Below, in pieces: positions 42,245-43,374 of a stretch of DNA of 43,374 nucleotides; the stretch's first letter is position 1; each line of letters opens with the position of its first letter. This stretch comes from Nioella sp964229645. GTDB taxonomy: Bacteria; Pseudomonadota; Alphaproteobacteria; Rhodobacterales; Rhodobacteraceae. The notes beneath the pieces were generated by a model. The model ran no database searches and was not told where the DNA came from. It saw only the letters and a list, made by a program, of their open reading frames with translations. The position numbers and the translations under genes are program-made. The stretch is taken from contig NZ_CAXREX010000188.1 of the NCBI RefSeq assembly GCF_964229645.1, positions 1 through 43,374 on the forward strand. Direction: 5' to 3'.

Positions 42245-43014
42245 TCCTCCGGGCCTTCGGGGTCCGGCATCTCGGGGCGGGCCTGGCGGAAATAGCCGGC
42301 GATCAACGACAGGCGCAGTGACAGGCTGTCTTTCTGCTCGTGCAACTGGCGTACGGTCATCCGGCGGCGGCGCACCACGGCGCGGGCCACGCGAAAGTCC
42401 CACCGGCGTTTCTGGTCCAGGTAGCTTGCGGGCAGGCGGCGCCGGACCCATTTCCAGGCCCATCCCAGTTGCAGGAAGGCGATGAGCTTGAAGAGCCAAC
42501 GCGCCAGCGTCGTCCACAGCATCCGCCAGAGCGCGCCCACGCCCGCGGCGATCATGAAGGGCAGCTTGACGGAAAAGAGGATGACCCAGAGCCCGATGGA
42601 ACTGACGGACAGCGCCAGCGTACCGAAGATCACGATCAGCGCCGCGACCAGCTGTTCATACCATTCCAGCCCGCCATACCAGCCCATCATCCGCGCGTAG
42701 CGGTCGGATGCAGCGGCCTTGAAACGGCGGAATAGCGCATCGAGCCGGTTGCGCAGGGCCGATCCCATGACAAGCGGCAGGAGGGTGGTCATCACCCATT
42801 TCTTCAAAAGCTCGATCCGGAAGAAAAGCGCCGCTTGCGTTTTCAGCCAGACCAGCACCGCGGGCAGTTCGATCGAGACGATCTTCTGCCCGATGACCTT
42901 GAGTTGCACGAGAATGAGGCCAAGCGCGATCAGCACCTCGTCGCCGAGCCACAGGGTCAGCAGGACCGACAGGCCGACGACAAGGATGAGAAGCAACAGG
43001 GCGCGCCAGAACAT
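42226..43014 (-). CDS. Uncharacterised membrane protein
   Basis: 262 residues. An N-terminal hydrophobic segment (about 4-22), a second near 26-40, and further ones near 120-140 and 145-165, then a strongly basic C-terminal third (WKWVRRRLPASYLDQKRRW, VARAVVRRRRMTVRQL). Inner-membrane protein with a positively charged cytoplasmic tail. No family recognised. Its 3' end overlaps the amidotransferase 3' end by 19 bases; icd lies upstream on the same strand. Confidence 0.75.
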   Translation of the reverse strand: MFWRALLLLILVVGLSVLLTLWLGDEVLIALGLILVQLKVIGQKIVSIELPAVLVWLKTQAALFFRIELLKKWVMTTLLPLVMGSALRNRLDALFRRFKAAASDRYARMMGWYGGLEWYEQLVAALIVIFGTLALSVSSIGLWVILFSVKLPFMIAAGVGALWRMLWTTLARWLFKLIAFLQLGWAWKWVRRRLPASYLDQKRRWDFRVARAVVRRRRMTVRQLHEQKDSLSLRLSLIAGYFRQARPEMPDPEGPEDHSGRS

Positions 43015-43030
43015 GGGCTAGAGGTGACAA

Positions 43031-43061
43031 GCCCGGCGGCTCTTGTCCAGTGCCGCCGGGC
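43031..43061 (-). terminator. Hairpin after icd
   Basis: GCCCGGCGGC (43031-43040) and GCCGCCGGGC (43052-43061), a 10-bp perfect stem with 11-base loop, just downstream of the icd stop on the minus strand. It is followed there by TTGTC; the T-run is weak. Confidence 0.55.
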
Positions 43062-43068
43062 CGGTGAG

Positions 43069-43374
43069 TTACCCTGCGAGCGCCTTGTTGAGGTTCTCGT
43101 CGATCTTCTCGAGGAAGCTCATCGTCGTGTGCCAGCCCTGGTCGGGGCCAACGAGCAACGCGAGGTCCTTGGTCATGTGGCCCGCTTCCACGGTTTCGAC
43201 GATGACCCGTTCCAGCGTCTCGGCAAAATTGGCGAGCGGGGTGTTGTCATCGAGCTTGGCCCGGTGCCTGAGCGCCCCGGTCCAGGCGAAGATCGAAGCG
43301 ATGGAGTTGGTCGAGGTCTGCTGCCCGGCCTGGTGCTGGCGGTAATGGCGGGTGACGGTGCCGTGGGCGGCCTC
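43069..43374 (-). CDS. icd: Isocitrate dehydrogenase (NADP+), C-terminal 101 residues
   Basis: Reading into the window from the right edge: EAAHGTVTRHYRQHQAG, then TSTNSIASIFAWTGAL and the C-terminal helical tail ending NLNKALAG. This is the NADP-binding and clasp end of the eukaryote-like homodimeric NADP isocitrate dehydrogenase, a TCA-cycle enzyme. The N-terminal about 300 residues lie outside the window. Followed by a terminator-like hairpin. Confidence 0.93.
   Translation of the reverse strand, partial: EAAHGTVTRHYRQHQAGQQTSTNSIASIFAWTGALRHRAKLDDNTPLANFAETLERVIVETVEAGHMTKDLALLVGPDQGWHTTMSFLEKIDENLNKALAG

Overview
The window is a GC-rich, densely packed chromosomal segment of an alphaproteobacterium, most likely a Rhodobacterales (Roseobacter-group/Paracoccaceae) organism. 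Evidence: a CckA-type hybrid kinase preceded by a full CtrA box (TTAA-N7-TTAA), recA preceded by an alphaproteobacterial LexA box (GAAC-N7-GAAC), small lineage proteins (DUF6477, DUF6456, DUF6356 types), a zwf-pgl-pgi operon with a LacI-type operator, and palindromic intergenic tails of the AAATACTCC/GGGG kind. Core genes dominate: no CRISPR array, rRNA operon, intact insertion sequence or prophage was seen.

Layout. 1-4.3 kb: 3'-truncated guaA, a Nudix protein with a degenerate catalytic box, a membrane microprotein, an MttB-type methyltransferase and a DUF6477 protein. 4.3-5.7 kb: an HTH/DUF6456 regulator with two plausible starts, each preceded by a similar operator-like motif, and two perfect DnaA boxes upstream. 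5.7-13.5 kb: an arginase-family enzyme with an MFS transporter, an AlkA-type glycosylase with an esterase, an array of hairpins, an HNH nuclease, a cytoplasmic reductive-dehalogenase-like corrinoid/Fe-S protein, agmatinase and a radical SAM enzyme. 13.5-17.5 kb: the oxidative entry to the Entner-Doudoroff pathway (zwf, pgl, pgi). 17.5-20.4 kb: a patch that looks foreign (a lone asparagine-synthase-like PP-loop protein, a LuxR regulator with a pseudo-receiver, AT-rich DNA) ending at a tRNA-Gly(CCC) gene. 20.4-22.4 kb: a DUF2235 hydrolase and an AhpD-like protein.

22.5-28.1 kb is the most interesting block: a minus-strand cluster for corrinoid-dependent one-carbon metabolism. It encodes a RamA-like 2Fe-2S/ASKHA corrinoid activator, a membrane protein, a 76-aa protein, a methyltetrahydrofolate:corrinoid methyltransferase, a MetF-like reductase and a small 'virulence factor' family protein. 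With the MttB-type enzyme 19 kb away it would form a demethylation route for methylated amines into folate; the corrinoid carrier protein is not in the window. Three of these proteins (MttB N-terminus, RamA-like and MTR-like C-termini) carry similar Gly/Arg-rich tails, an unexpected shared feature.

28.3-43.4 kb returns to housekeeping: Ppx/GppA, rlmE, guaB, an RsmB-type rRNA methyltransferase, cckA, a sulfotransferase-like protein, recA, alaS, DUF1330, an Lrp/AsnC regulator, a DUF6356 protein, a class II glutamine amidotransferase, a membrane protein and the 3' end of icd. Family assignments come from reading motifs and recalled family features; no database search was run.
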